DNA from: Brevibacillus laterosporus DSM 25
Lineage (GTDB): Bacteria > Bacillota > Bacilli > Brevibacillales > Brevibacillaceae
DNA: 64,000 nt
Reading direction: 5' to 3'
NCBI RefSeq assembly: GCF_002706795.1
Contig: NZ_CP017705.1
Span: 2,575,001 to 2,639,000, forward strand
A program made the translations under genes and the position numbers. Positions 52,324 to 62,067 of this stretch are shown here, piece by piece (position 1 is the stretch's first letter; the number at the start of each line of letters is the position of its first letter). Below the pieces are notes generated by a model. It was not told where the DNA came from. It saw only the letters and a program-made list of their open reading frames with translations, and searched no databases.

Positions 52324-53265
52324 ATGGATAGATTCACGCTTAAACAGCTGGGAGCAAGCGTTAGTGTGCTCCTTTTGCTCAGCGGTTGTGCAACTGCAAC
52401 GCAAAAGTCAGTTGAAACAGAAATTGTGGATGCGAGCCAAACGATAGAGGAGCCAGTTGCTAAACAATCGGTTAAATTGGCTCAGATAACAGGAGAATTG
52501 ACGTACCAGGATGTGCTGCAAAAAGGCGACAGTATAAATTCGTTGGCCCTAGATCAAGGTGGAGAACAAGTCTGGCTAGCAACTCATGCGGGACTCTATG
52601 CATCTGCGGATCATGGATTATGGGGAGCAGTGGCAGATGAGTTGGAGCATGCGGATGTTAAGACGATATATTTTGATCCAACGAAGTCTAAACGGGTATA
52701 TGTGGCTGGCGCGAAGGTTTGCAAGGTGTCTAAGGATGGAGGAAAAACCTGGAAAAAAATAGAAGGTGGTTTACCTCATGGTTATGACATTCAATCTCTA
52801 ATCGGAGTTCCAACTGATAAAGGTACATCTCTTTATGCATTTGTGAACAGAGAAGGCGTATACGAATCTAAGGATGCCGGTGCTAACTGGCGCTTACGAT
52901 TCCCGATCGATACAGTAGAAGGATATGATTTGGATTATGTACCCGGTGAGGAAAAATTGTACGTACTAACCCAAAACGAACTGTTGTCAATAGGTATCCA
53001 TGATGGCGAGTGGCAGGTTGAATGGCGGGAAAGCGATGCGCATATTTACTCTATTGCGGCTAATAAATCCTCAGACGCCTTATATGCAGCAAGTGATAAA
53101 GGTATCTTAATTAAGGATGGCAAAGAGTGGACTCTACTATCCTCAGAACTTCCAGAAAAACTGATTAATATCTCCTACGGTACAGCAGATACACCTATCA
53201 TCGGAATTGGAGAATCAGCCCAAATCTATAGATACAGCCAAGAAAAGTGGAAAAAGTGGGAGTAA
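52324..53265 (+). CDS. lipoprotein with BNR/beta-propeller-like repeats
   Basis: 313-aa lipoprotein (lipobox LSGC, Cys22) with repeated sialidase-type Asp-box motifs: SADHGLWGAV, SKDGGKTWKKIEGGLP and SKDAGANWRLRF. This indicates a beta-propeller exposed outside the membrane. It is placed 37 nt after ligA and 19 nt before camS, so it belongs to that operon. The ATG at 52324 is preferred to the GTG at 52315. Not part of the B. subtilis ligA-yerH order; function unknown. Confidence 0.78.
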   Translation: MDRFTLKQLGASVSVLLLLSGCATATQKSVETEIVDASQTIEEPVAKQSVKLAQITGELTYQDVLQKGDSINSLALDQGGEQVWLATHAGLYASADHGLWGAVADELEHADVKTIYFDPTKSKRVYVAGAKVCKVSKDGGKTWKKIEGGLPHGYDIQSLIGVPTDKGTSLYAFVNREGVYESKDAGANWRLRFPIDTVEGYDLDYVPGEEKLYVLTQNELLSIGIHDGEWQVEWRESDAHIYSIAANKSSDALYAASDKGILIKDGKEWTLLSSELPEKLINISYGTADTPIIGIGESAQIYRYSQEKWKKWE

Positions 53266-53284
53266 CAAGTAAGGAGTTTGCAAT

Positions 53285-54361
53285 ATGAAAACGAAAAGAA
53301 AGCTTGTACGCTGTCTTTGCATCCTGATGGCCTGTTCGGTGCTGTTGTCAGCATGTTCATTGCTACCGGGAAAGAAGGATAGCGCAGATCCGGTAGCACC
53401 TGCCGTGTCTTCCGTTTTACAGGTGGATGAGAATTACTACGGCAGCGCCGCCATGCCTTATCAAAAGAATCAAACGCGAGGCATGCTTAGCTCTAATCCT
53501 AAATATCGCATTGATTTTAGCCACTTAGAGTACGGCATGATGGAAATTGCAAAAGAGAGCTTCTCTCCGAGTCTGTACTTGTTTCAGGAAGGCCAGCGAA
53601 TCTCCCGTAAGCAGGTAACCACTTGGATTGAATGGGAAAAGAAGAACCCAGAAGGTTTAAATCCGGATAAAGCAAATAAATTGCTCGTCAATGTGTTGGA
53701 GCATAATTATCTTGATAAAAAAGATCAAAAGCTGGCAGGTATAGTTTTGGGTCTATCTTTATCCCCGATTTATCAAGATCCATCTGGTTTGGAAAAACGG
53801 TTAAGTGTAGACGAGCTACGGTCAAAAGGGCAACAAATCGCTGCAAAAATTGTTATGAAGGTAAGAGCGGAGAATCCGCAGATACCGCTTGTCGTAGCGA
53901 TGTATCAAGTACCTGAGTCAAGCTCCAATCTGGTACCGGGTAATTTTATTATGTCTGGTATCGTGAATGCGAATGATAGCAGCGTTGCAAAATGGCAACC
54001 AATCAATGAAGAATATTTCCTGCTACCAGGGGATGCGGCATACAGTAAGTATCCTCAAGCCTCCTTGCAATTCGAGAAATTGATGAAGCAAGGACAAAGC
54101 TTCTTCCAGGAATTTGTTGGAATGACAGGTACGGCACGCTTCTTAAATGGTGATTTGACGGAATTGACCATCAATGCAACCGCAGAGTATGATTCACGAA
54201 CAGAAGTGATTCAGTTCACACAAATGATTGCTCAAGCAATAGATCAATATATAGACAAAAAGGTTCATGTTAACTTTTATGTTCAGTCCATAAATCAACC
54301 ATTAGCAATTTATGTACGACCGGCTGATGGAAAGTCGTACATGCATATCTATCGAAATTAA
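53285..54361 (+). CDS. camS: CamS family lipoprotein (YerH)
   Basis: 358-aa lipoprotein of the CamS sex-pheromone-precursor family. Lipobox LSAC (Cys24). Conserved segments YGSAAMPYQKNQTRGM, LVNVLEHNYLDKKDQKL and VYVQ-like FYVQSINQPLAIYVRP are seen. The family name comes from the enterococcal cAM373 pheromone cut from its signal peptide; in Bacillus the mature role is unknown. TAAGGAGTTTGC precedes the ATG. Last gene of the ligA operon, as in B. subtilis (yerH). Confidence 0.9.
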   Translation: MKTKRKLVRCLCILMACSVLLSACSLLPGKKDSADPVAPAVSSVLQVDENYYGSAAMPYQKNQTRGMLSSNPKYRIDFSHLEYGMMEIAKESFSPSLYLFQEGQRISRKQVTTWIEWEKKNPEGLNPDKANKLLVNVLEHNYLDKKDQKLAGIVLGLSLSPIYQDPSGLEKRLSVDELRSKGQQIAAKIVMKVRAENPQIPLVVAMYQVPESSSNLVPGNFIMSGIVNANDSSVAKWQPINEEYFLLPGDAAYSKYPQASLQFEKLMKQGQSFFQEFVGMTGTARFLNGDLTELTINATAEYDSRTEVIQFTQMIAQAIDQYIDKKVHVNFYVQSINQPLAIYVRPADGKSYMHIYRN

Positions 54362-54382
54362 CACATGTGTATAAATGAAGTG

Positions 54383-54422
54383 AGACACCATTAGACAGAA
54401 CTGTTCAATTGGTGTCTTTTTT
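54383..54422 (+). terminator. intrinsic terminator after camS
   Basis: AGACACCA and TGGTGTCT pair, with partial pairing of the inner bases, followed by T6. Confidence 0.85.
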
Positions 54423-54449
54423 CGTACGTTTTTACATAATTATAAAGAA

Positions 54450-54466
54450 TGGCATATATCTTGCAT
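54450..54466 (+). promoter_or_regulatory. sigma-54 (SigL) type -24/-12 promoter
   Basis: TGGCAT-ATATC-TTGCAT: the invariant GG (54451-54452) and GC (54463-54464) are exactly 10 bases apart, as required for sigma-54. It lies 56 nt before the dehydrogenase start, and no sigma-A promoter is seen there. rocA-type genes of B. subtilis are SigL-dependent. A perfect palindrome ACACATGTGT at 54361-54370, about 90 bp upstream, might be an activator site. Confidence 0.75.
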
Positions 54467-54521
54467 ATATTATTTGATGTAACAAGTTGATCATGGAAGA
54501 TGAAGTAGGAGGCGAACATAA

Positions 54522-56069
54522 GTGCAAGTAGAATTCAAAAATGAACCGTTCGTTAATTTTAATCTGCCTGAAAATAAGCAAGCTTTCCAAGCCGCTTTGG
54601 ATAAAGTTGAAAGCGAACTTGGACGTGAATATGATTTAATCATTGGGGGAGAACGTATCAAGACGGAAAAGAAAAGCCGTTCCATGAACCCTTCCCAAAA
54701 AGATGAATGCATTGGGATTGTCTCTCAAGCTGATCAAGCATTAGCAGAGAAAGCAATTCAAGTAGCCGCAAGTACCTTTGAAACCTGGAAGCGTGTTGCT
54801 CCTACTGCTCGTTCTCGCTATTTATACAAGGCAGCAGCTATCCTGCGCCGTCGAAAACATGAATTTTCAGCTTGGTTGGTAAAAGAATCAGGTAAAAGTT
54901 GGCCTGAGGCTGATGCTGATACAGCAGAAGCAATCGATTTTATGGAGTACTATGCAAGACAAATGGATCAATTAAGCCAACGACATGCCCTACCGCGTAT
55001 TCCTGGTGAAGATAATGAGTTGTACTATATTCCATTGGGTGTAGGTATCGTTATTCCTCCGTGGAACTTTCCGCTTGCTATTATGGTAGGCATGACCACA
55101 GCCGCACTGGTAACAGGTAATACCGTTGTTCTGAAGCCAGCTTCTACTACTCCAGTCATTGCAGCTAAGTTTATGGAGATTCTTGATGAAGCAGGCGTTC
55201 CTGCTGGTGTTGTTAACTTTGTACCAGGTAGCGGAAGTGAAATCGGTGATTATTTAGTAGAACATACATTGACTCGTTTCATTTCATTTACGGGTTCTCG
55301 TGATGTAGGTCTGCGTATTAACGAATTGGCGGCGAAACATCGTCCAGGTCAAAAATGGATGAAGCGTTTAGTGGCTGAAATGGGTGGTAAGGATTCTATT
55401 ATTGTTGATAGCGATGCTGATTTGGAATTAGCTGCACAAGCTATCACAGCATCTGCGTTTGGCTTCTCTGGTCAAAAATGTTCCGCTTGCTCCCGCGCAA
55501 TCATTCATGTTGATGTATACGATGAAGTACTAGCACGTGTCGTTGAGCGTACAAAAGCATTAACAGTAGGAAATGTAAGCAACCCCGAGTTCTATACAGG
55601 TCCAGTGGTGGATGAAAAAGCATATAATAAAATTTTGGAATATATCGAGATCGGAAAACAAGAGGGTAGATTACTGGCTGGTGGAGTAAAAGGCCCAGAA
55701 GAAGGCTACTTTATTATGCCAACTGTATTTGCTGACGTAGCTCCAGATGCTCGGATTATGCAGGAGGAAATATTCGGTCCGTTTGTGGCTTTCTGCAAAG
55801 CTAATGATTTTGATCATGCTTTGGAAATTGCTAACAATACAGAATATGGATTAACTGGTGCCGTTATCAGCCGCAATCGTGCTCATTTAGAACGCGCACG
55901 TGAAGAGTTCCATGTAGGTAATCTGTATTTCAACCGTAAATGTACAGGTGCACTAGTGGGTGTACATCCATTCGGTGGCTTCAACATGTCAGGAACAGAC
56001 TCCAAAGCAGGCGGTCCTGATTACCTCTTGTTATTTACACAAGCAAAATTAGTGTCTGAATTACTGTAA
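54522..56069 (+). CDS. rocA: L-glutamate gamma-semialdehyde (1-pyrroline-5-carboxylate) dehydrogenase
   Basis: NAD+-dependent aldehyde dehydrogenase (515 aa) oxidising glutamate semialdehyde to glutamate in proline and arginine breakdown. [21 protein letters not shown], the Glu in AEMGGKDSI and the nucleophile Cys in [10 protein letters not shown] identify the RocA/PruA/YcgN group. GTG start at 54522 with AGGAGGCGAAC upstream. It is a single-gene unit behind a sigma-54-type promoter, implying control by an enhancer-binding activator encoded elsewhere. Confidence 0.93.
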   Translation: MQVEFKNEPFVNFNLPENKQAFQAALDKVESELGREYDLIIGGERIKTEKKSRSMNPSQKDECIGIVSQADQALAEKAIQVAASTFETWKRVAPTARSRYLYKAAAILRRRKHEFSAWLVKESGKSWPEADADTAEAIDFMEYYARQMDQLSQRHALPRIPGEDNELYYIPLGVGIVIPPWNFPLAIMVGMTTAALVTGNTVVLKPASTTPVIAAKFMEILDEAGVPAGVVNFVPGSGSEIGDYLVEHTLTRFISFTGSRDVGLRINELAAKHRPGQKWMKRLVAEMGGKDSIIVDSDADLELAAQAITASAFGFSGQKCSACSRAIIHVDVYDEVLARVVERTKALTVGNVSNPEFYTGPVVDEKAYNKILEYIEIGKQEGRLLAGGVKGPEEGYFIMPTVFADVAPDARIMQEEIFGPFVAFCKANDFDHALEIANNTEYGLTGAVISRNRAHLERAREEFHVGNLYFNRKCTGALVGVHPFGGFNMSGTDSKAGGPDYLLLFTQAKLVSELL

Positions 56070-56080
56070 GTATCGTGACA

Positions 56081-56127
56081 AAAAGAGGGAGCCCTGAGTA
56101 GATAAACTACATGGGCTACCCTCTTTT
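56081..56127 (+). terminator. intrinsic terminator after the P5C dehydrogenase gene
   Basis: AAAAGAGGGAGCCC and GGGCTACCCTCTTTT pair around an 18-nt loop. A T-rich tract follows on both strands, so it may also end the convergent regulator gene. Confidence 0.85.
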
Positions 56128-56173
56128 ATTTATGAATAAGAGTGAAAACTAGCTATCTATACGCTTGTGCAGG

Positions 56174-56218
56174 ATAGCTTGGCTGTATACCTCCCTATGA
56201 CTTGATCAGCCAAGCTAT
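56174..56218. repeat. perfect 12-bp inverted repeat
   Basis: ATAGCTTGGCTG (56174-56185) and CAGCCAAGCTAT (56207-56218) are separated by 21 bp, in the spacer between the dehydrogenase and regulator genes. No T-run follows on either side, so it is not a standard terminator. It could be an RNA hairpin at the end of the regulator mRNA or a protein-binding site. Confidence 0.75.
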
Positions 56219-56279
56219 GTATGCTCACTTGAACGCACAAGGTTTTAATGAAAGTGTAGATAACTTTATACCAGAGAAG

Positions 56280-57536
56280 TTATGATATATACTGTTCGTA
56301 CAGATAGTAAAAGGAGTCTATCTTGCCAAACTTTAAGTTTATTTTAGCTAACAAGGCGAGTCCTTTTAGTAAATAGCGCTGGGATTTGTATTCATTAAAG
56401 TAATGCAAAGCTTCTTCTAAATGTGATAGTGCCTCAGAGCCTTTCCCCATTTCACATAAGATAGAAGCATAGACTAGCTTAGCCTCTGCGTATGCATGCT
56501 CATTTATGGAATGCTCAAAGATTTCTAAGCACAGCTGGCTAGCCTCTTCATAGCGTTGTAAACCTTTTAGAATATTAGCATGTTCAATCTTAGACTCAAT
56601 CTGTTTCGCATGGTCTTGAGGAGAGTGAAGCGACATAGCGCGTGTGATATATTCATGTGCTAACTGATAATGCTTTTGCTCGGTATAAATGACGGCTAAA
56701 TTGTTGTAAATATTAGCCTCTAAAGCGAGAGACGGAGAGATTTTAAGAATATCTAACGATTTTTCGTAATAGCGCTGGGCTACTTCGTATTGTTTTAAAA
56801 TTTGTTGGCAAACTCCTAATAACAAATAAATAGATTCCATACGATAGATTGCACGTAGGCTTTTGCATATCTGTTCTGCTTGCTTGAGATGTTCGATCGC
56901 CGAATGGATTTCACCCATGGAGACGTGCATATAGCCAGCAGCATGTAATAAGGTAATATGTAATAGGCCATTAATTTGGTAACGATTGGTTAATTGCATT
57001 GCTTCGTTTAAATACGGAAGGGCTTTGTCGGCATTCTTTGCTTTGCAATAATGAAAGCCAAGTGAAGTAAGTATACGTACTTGCCATTCATATTTATCAA
57101 GCTCACGGGCTATTTTGATGCTTTCTTGAAAAAGGGATTCAGCAATATCAAAATGATTCCTATTTTCTGATAAAACAGCTTTCGACCAGAGATACATACA
57201 TGTTTGCTCAAGACTCATTTGGGCGCCTTCTAATTTATTGAACCACTTGTGGGCAATCTCCCAATCCTGTGTATCAATACTATTTACCAGATGGCGAAAA
57301 TTATTTTCGATTTCAATTTTAGTAAAGGCTGGCTTGACAGTTGGAGCAAAAATAGTGGAGAGATCGGTCTGTAATTTCTTAGCTAGTTCTTCTAGGATTT
57401 CAGGAGAAGGAACCACATCTCCTTTTTCTATTTGGCTAATATAACTACGGTTACAAATACCTTCAGCTAGCTCACCCTGGGTTAGGCCTAGCTTTTTACG
57501 ATATTCTCGAATTCCTTTTCCGATTTGATTGCTCAC
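56280..57536 (-). CDS. HTH/TPR transcriptional regulator (RRNPP-like)
   Basis: 418 aa. The N-terminal Xre-type helix-turn-helix (residues about 8-62, LGLTQGELAEGICNRSYISQ) is followed by about seven TPR-like helix pairs (for example ALPYLNEAMQLTNRYQINGL and AHEYITRAMSLHSP). This is the layout of PlcR/NprR/Rgg-type, peptide-sensing regulators. GTG start at 57536 with AGGGTGAGG upstream. The minus-strand -10 TATAAT lies at 57580-57575. No small secreted peptide gene was found directly next to it, so peptide control is only an inference. Confidence 0.82.
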   Translation of the reverse strand: MSNQIGKGIREYRKKLGLTQGELAEGICNRSYISQIEKGDVVPSPEILEELAKKLQTDLSTIFAPTVKPAFTKIEIENNFRHLVNSIDTQDWEIAHKWFNKLEGAQMSLEQTCMYLWSKAVLSENRNHFDIAESLFQESIKIARELDKYEWQVRILTSLGFHYCKAKNADKALPYLNEAMQLTNRYQINGLLHITLLHAAGYMHVSMGEIHSAIEHLKQAEQICKSLRAIYRMESIYLLLGVCQQILKQYEVAQRYYEKSLDILKISPSLALEANIYNNLAVIYTEQKHYQLAHEYITRAMSLHSPQDHAKQIESKIEHANILKGLQRYEEASQLCLEIFEHSINEHAYAEAKLVYASILCEMGKGSEALSHLEEALHYFNEYKSQRYLLKGLALLAKINLKFGKIDSFYYLYEQYIS

Positions 57537-57991
57537 CTTACCTCACCCTTTTTGTCAGAATTGTTCTATTGTTTATTATACAAGAATTTTCACTATTTTT
57601 ACATTTCTTATCCTTGATCTTCATATTCTTTTTGTCAACTTAATCGACAAATATGATAAACCGTCAGTTTTTGTAAAAAATGCTTGAATAATAACCGATT
57701 TGTTTCTTTTTTTAAATTTTTAAAATATATTTCGATAGAACTATGAAAATCTTACAACTATGGTACGATAAGTATGGTAGATAAATAAGAAATCATACTT
57801 TATACCTGTTTTGTTTCTTGTGAGAACAGAGAATCTAGGTAAGCCGATCTGGATTGGCTCCGCACAGCATGACCTACAAAATTATATATCCGTTGGCTGT
57901 TGGGATTGTACTATTTATTTTGTTATCATCAGAGGCGTTCTATATTACATCACATTCCTCTGGTGGTGTAGGGAAAAGGAGAGCTGCGGGA
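57537..57991. other. divergent intergenic region between regulator and chemoreceptor
   Basis: 455 bp, AT-rich, no supported gene. It holds the regulator's -10 (TATAAT on the minus strand at 57580-57575) and an inverted repeat TTTGTC (57631-57636) / GACAAA (57646-57651). An open frame in phase with the chemoreceptor extends up to 57854, but no ribosome site supports it. Confidence 0.6.
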
Positions 57992-59485
57992 ATGATCAAT
58001 AGGTTGATCAATGGAACAATTGATTTGGTACGAAATACGTTGACAAACAAAGAAGGATTTATGATCTTCATTTTATGGGACCATCTTTGGCTGTCAATCA
58101 TTTACTCATGGTTTACAGGTATATCCATCTGGAACCTTACGTCAGTAGGACTCATTGTGACACTGCTTGTTTCACCATGGTATTTTATCAAGAAGGATAG
58201 CATTTGGTTGCGTTATCTGGTTGCTGTAGGATTTGTCTTTTATTCACTATCCTTTGATCATTTTACACCGTATCCAGAAATGGCTATCTTACCAATCGTA
58301 GTGTTGGCATTGATGTCTGCTTATTTAGATTATAAAGTAGTGTTATTTACAGGCTTCTTGTATATAATCTCTATGCTAATCGGTTATCAGACGGATTGGT
58401 ATACCTTATTTAAAAGTGAGCATGATCTTATTAACCTGGGTCTGCGTCTTGTTGGTGTGGTATTTACTACAATCGTTTCCATCTACCTTTGCTTGTCGGG
58501 ACGTGCATCCTTACAGCGTGTAGAAGAGGCTCGTCAGGAAGCAGAGGTGAAAGAGGCTCAACTAACTGAGCTATTGTCCCGTGTTTCGAACATGATTGAG
58601 AATCTGGATGCGACCTCTAATGAAGTGAATGAAAATGCTGACATCACCAAACAAAATACGGATGAAATGCTGGGTGCCTTTAAAGAAGTGGCAACAGGTA
58701 TGGAACAGCAAGCCCATTCTACTGTGAAAGTGGAAGAGGATATCCAATCCATTGATCATGAAATACAGAAAGTAAATGAACAAGCAAATGAAATGAAAGA
58801 GGAAGCATTGCGCAATAACCGCCGTCTTTCTGAAGGAATTGATATGATGTCCGATCTTACGGCTCAAATGCAACATATTGTCAGTACGGTCGACTTGGCG
58901 TCAAACACTATTCATAAGTTAAATCAACAAGCTGGTCAGGTAGAAGCAATTGTAGAGACGATTAATCAAATTGCTACGCAAACCAATCTTCTAGCTCTAA
59001 ATGCAGCCATTGAATCTGCGCGTGCAGGTGAACATGGTCGAGGCTTTGGCGTAGTAGCAGACGAAGTACGTAAGCTAGCAGAACAGAGCGCAGGTGCTAC
59101 ACAACAGATCGCTAGAATTTTGGAAGCGCTACATCAGGAAACCCAAAATGCTGTCGTTCATATGAAAGAGGGAGAAACCTCTGTTTCTAAGGGGCAAGAA
59201 CTGGCGAACAAGACAGTTGAATCCATGGAAAAGGTACGTACTGGAATGGCGGGCTTTATGGGATCAGTTGAACTGGTACAGGTCAGCATGGTGCAAGTAA
59301 AGCAACGGTCCAGTGAAGTAACAGATGAAGTTTCTAGTATTACATCCATCACCGAAGAATCCGTAGCTAGTTTAGAGCAACTGTTCGCCTCAGCGGAGAC
59401 ACAACGTGATAAAATTAACAGTATTACGGAGGAAATTCACCAATTAAACGAGCTTTCACACTCTTTACGTCAGTCTTTGCATTAA
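57992..59485 (+). CDS. membrane-anchored methyl-accepting chemotaxis protein
   Basis: 497 aa. Five or six membrane helices fill residues about 20-195 with only short outer loops. A cytoplasmic signalling domain follows, with the tip [20 protein letters not shown] and flanking methylation helices rich in Glu, Gln and Ala. There is no large outer sensor or HAMP domain, so the signal may be sensed in the membrane. ATG at 57992 has AAAGGAGAG 9 nt upstream; the longer frame from 57854 lacks a ribosome site. Confidence 0.88.
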   Translation: MINRLINGTIDLVRNTLTNKEGFMIFILWDHLWLSIIYSWFTGISIWNLTSVGLIVTLLVSPWYFIKKDSIWLRYLVAVGFVFYSLSFDHFTPYPEMAILPIVVLALMSAYLDYKVVLFTGFLYIISMLIGYQTDWYTLFKSEHDLINLGLRLVGVVFTTIVSIYLCLSGRASLQRVEEARQEAEVKEAQLTELLSRVSNMIENLDATSNEVNENADITKQNTDEMLGAFKEVATGMEQQAHSTVKVEEDIQSIDHEIQKVNEQANEMKEEALRNNRRLSEGIDMMSDLTAQMQHIVSTVDLASNTIHKLNQQAGQVEAIVETINQIATQTNLLALNAAIESARAGEHGRGFGVVADEVRKLAEQSAGATQQIARILEALHQETQNAVVHMKEGETSVSKGQELANKTVESMEKVRTGMAGFMGSVELVQVSMVQVKQRSSEVTDEVSSITSITEESVASLEQLFASAETQRDKINSITEEIHQLNELSHSLRQSLH

Positions 59486-59573
59486 GGCTCATGCAGAAGG
59501 CCTCTGCTAATATTTGCCGGGAGCCTCCTGTCGTGGTAGAGTAGCAATGTATACCATGAGTAGGAGAGGTCTT

Positions 59574-60419
59574 ATGAAGAAACGTGTGTTTCAAGGGCTT
59601 ATAAACAAACTTCCGCAAAACGTAATGTCTAGACAAATGGGAAAAGTGGCTAACTCCCGTTTCAGCCGTTTTGCCATCCAAAAATATATCAATCATTATC
59701 AGATTGACGTGTCGGAAATTGAAAAGCCTGTTCGTGAGTATCGCTCGTTAAAGGAATTTTTTACACGCCGCCTGAAACCAGAAGCGAGACCTATCGATTT
59801 GAATGCTGAGGTAGTGAGTCCAGTTGATGGGAAAGTGTCTCAGATGGGGGAAATCCAACAAGGAACACTAATCCAAGCAAAGGGAAAAACGTATACGGTC
59901 AGCCAATTGCTTGGCAATGATGAACATATGGCATGCCGCTTCAATGGTGGCTCCTTTATGACCATCTATTTAAGTCCACGTGACTATCATCGCATTCATA
60001 TGCCAGTTGAAGGCAAGCTGTTTAAATACTCTTACCTTCCAGGCAAGCTTTATCCTGTTAATAATATGGGAGTCGAGCATGTAGAACAGCTCTTTGCACG
60101 CAATGAAAGGCTGATCACTTATGTTCAGAGTAAGGCATGTGGAAATGTAGCTGTGGTAAAGGTAGGAGCATTATTTGTAGGTAGCGTAAAAGTAACTTAT
60201 AATACACAGACCACGAACGTAAAAAATGGAAAACAAGTTTGTGAAGCGATTGGTGGCACACCTCTCTTTGAAAAAGGCAGAGAGCTAGGCTGGTTTGAAT
60301 TTGGTTCCACTGTTATTTTGCTATTTGAAAAAGGCGAAATGAATTGGGCAGAAGGAATTAAAGAAGGTAGTGTGCTAAAAATGGGCCAAAAAATCGCGAG
60401 TAGCGTAACTGTAGAATAG
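59574..60419 (+). CDS. psd: phosphatidylserine decarboxylase proenzyme
   Basis: Makes phosphatidylethanolamine from phosphatidylserine at the membrane. 281 aa. The self-cleavage motif is FGST (Gly244-Ser245) near the C-terminus, a variant of LGST. It would release a 37-residue alpha chain with a pyruvoyl group. VSPVDGKVSQMGEI, YLSPRDYHRIHMPVEG and the KVGALFVGSVKVT segment are conserved. AGGAGAGGTCTT precedes the ATG at 59574; the in-frame extension to 59514 is rejected. No pssA gene is adjacent. Confidence 0.94.
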   Translation: MKKRVFQGLINKLPQNVMSRQMGKVANSRFSRFAIQKYINHYQIDVSEIEKPVREYRSLKEFFTRRLKPEARPIDLNAEVVSPVDGKVSQMGEIQQGTLIQAKGKTYTVSQLLGNDEHMACRFNGGSFMTIYLSPRDYHRIHMPVEGKLFKYSYLPGKLYPVNNMGVEHVEQLFARNERLITYVQSKACGNVAVVKVGALFVGSVKVTYNTQTTNVKNGKQVCEAIGGTPLFEKGRELGWFEFGSTVILLFEKGEMNWAEGIKEGSVLKMGQKIASSVTVE

Positions 60420-60431
60420 GAACACATAAAA

Positions 60432-60486
60432 AGAAATCCTTTTTGCTACTTATCCTGGTGATAGTGAGCTGAAGGGATTTTTTGTG
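60432..60486 (+). terminator. intrinsic terminator after psd
   Basis: AGAAATCC...GCT and AGC...GGGATTTTTT pair as an interrupted stem ending in T6. Confidence 0.65.
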
Positions 60487-60663
60487 TTTTCTAGTAGCCG
60501 AAATTGTTTCATAATTTGCTGAGGTAATTTTTATTCGATATACTGGAATAGATATATGTCGTTTGAGCATTCGAGTAACAATTCATAACTGGCAGTAACA
60601 GATTTCATTGACGGGAATCGACCAAATAAAACAACACATCGAGAAAAGGAGAGTTAATAAGCT

Positions 60664-61353
60664 ATGGAGATCATTTGGCATGATATTAAGGACATTGAAT
60701 CACCGTTAATCCCTCACGCTTTAGCTTTGTATGAACAAATGTTTACCGAAGATCTACGTGAGCCTAATGACATATTGTTAAAAGGCCTGACCAATAAAGG
60801 GCCGATAGCTCCAGATACTTTTCATCTGTTAGTCGGAACGAATGAGAATCAACAAGTAGTTGCCGTTAGCACATTTCATTACCTAGCAACATGGAATTTA
60901 GGTTTTATTGTATATATGATGGTTAATCCTGCTATACAAAGCGGTGGCGTGGGTAGTAAAATGATGAATAAAATTGAGAAAATTCTGCAAGAAGATGCAC
61001 AAAAGCATGATGCAAAGCTGACTGGTTTTGTACTGGAGACAGAGCGTGAAGAGGATGCACACGATGAGGAAGAACAGATATTGACTCAGCGCCGATTGCG
61101 ATTCTTTAACCGAAACGGATTGGTACCTGTGAAAGGTATTCCTTACAAGCAACCACCGTTATGGGAGAATACGAAAGAGGTCCCACTTCATTTACTAGTG
61201 AAATGGACAAAGGACACGGACGGATTCTTACAGGAAGAGTGGTATCGTTTTGTCCAAGATGTTTATAAGGAAAAATACGGAAAAATAAATAACGTAAAAC
61301 CGGAAATTCTGCATGAAATGGAAGCCGAATTGCTCGCTAACCTCCAAGTTTAG
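60664..61353 (+). CDS. GNAT family N-acetyltransferase
   Basis: 229-aa acetyltransferase fold. The acetyl-CoA loop (VNPAIQSGGVGSKMM) lies near residue 95, after the strand GFIVYMMV. FVLETEREEDAHDEE and RLRFFNRNGLVPVKGIPY give the later motifs. AAAGGAGAG lies 10 nt before the ATG. Monocistronic by appearance; the acceptor substrate is unknown. Confidence 0.82.
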   Translation: MEIIWHDIKDIESPLIPHALALYEQMFTEDLREPNDILLKGLTNKGPIAPDTFHLLVGTNENQQVVAVSTFHYLATWNLGFIVYMMVNPAIQSGGVGSKMMNKIEKILQEDAQKHDAKLTGFVLETEREEDAHDEEEQILTQRRLRFFNRNGLVPVKGIPYKQPPLWENTKEVPLHLLVKWTKDTDGFLQEEWYRFVQDVYKEKYGKINNVKPEILHEMEAELLANLQV

Positions 61354-61416
61354 CAAATTTCTACTATTAAATTAAGATAATCTTAAGGTTTGTGTAAGAT
61401 TGATGAAAGAGTAACC

Positions 61417-62067
61417 ATGTATCATTGTACATGTAGGGACGGCACGAGAGATTTGGCAAACAGAATGCTATCATCTTACGTGCCTCCTCAACAACAATTA
61501 GGTGAAGTGGTGTTGAACATGGGTGTACCGATGCACGCTAAAACTCAGACAACTGAATACTATGAGGATCGCGAATTCCATGAATTGTATGATGAGTTTT
61601 TTGACCGAGTAAATCGTTATTTGCGTTGCCGCGTACATAATACCTGGGATGCCGACGATTTGACGACTGTTGTATTTATTAAGGCTTTGGAAAAATTCCA
61701 ACAATATAGCCGTACAAGTCCGTTCGCCGGATGGATTTTTAGCATAGCCCATCATACATTTATTGATTTTTGTCGAAAAAAGAAAGAATTACCAATGGAT
61801 CATACGGAGTTCTTTGAGAGCAGTATTGATAATACATGGAATCCGGAAGAACATGCTCTCTCAAATGAGGAGACGCTCCTTCTTCGTGAAACATTAGAAA
61901 AGCTGACACGCGACCAGCGTGATGTTTTGTCCTTGCGTTATTTCGGCGATCTTCGGATTGCACAAGTGGCTGACATCCTAGGAAAAACAGAAGCAAGCGT
62001 TAAAACGATTTCCCACCGTGGATTAAAAGAGTTACGTAAATTATATACAGGGAAAAAGCTGAAATAG
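61417..62067 (+). CDS. ECF-like sigma-70 family sigma factor
   Basis: Region 2 (YDEFFDRVNRYLRCRVHNTW, then DADDLTTVVFIKALEKF and SPFAGWIFSIAHHTFIDFCR) and region 4 (LEKLTRDQRDVLSLRYF, VADILGKTEASVKTI) are joined by a short linker. This is the two-domain ECF type. The start is unsure. ATG at 61417 (216 aa) has only a weak AAAGAG site, and ATG at 61519 would remove 34 residues that precede region 2. No anti-sigma gene follows; a hairpin with a T-run does (62068-62100). Confidence 0.82.
   Translation: MYHCTCRDGTRDLANRMLSSYVPPQQQLGEVVLNMGVPMHAKTQTTEYYEDREFHELYDEFFDRVNRYLRCRVHNTWDADDLTTVVFIKALEKFQQYSRTSPFAGWIFSIAHHTFIDFCRKKKELPMDHTEFFESSIDNTWNPEEHALSNEETLLLRETLEKLTRDQRDVLSLRYFGDLRIAQVADILGKTEASVKTISHRGLKELRKLYTGKKLK

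Noticed and set aside
56128-56279. Small peptide gene for the RRNPP-like regulator
   Set aside because: The only candidate frame on the regulator strand has no ATG or ribosome site, only TTG/GTG codons, and no secretion signal.
57854-57991. 46-codon N-terminal extension of the chemoreceptor with a hydrophobic stretch
   Set aside because: No ribosome site at its start, while AAAGGAGAG is well placed for the ATG at 57992. Not fully excluded.
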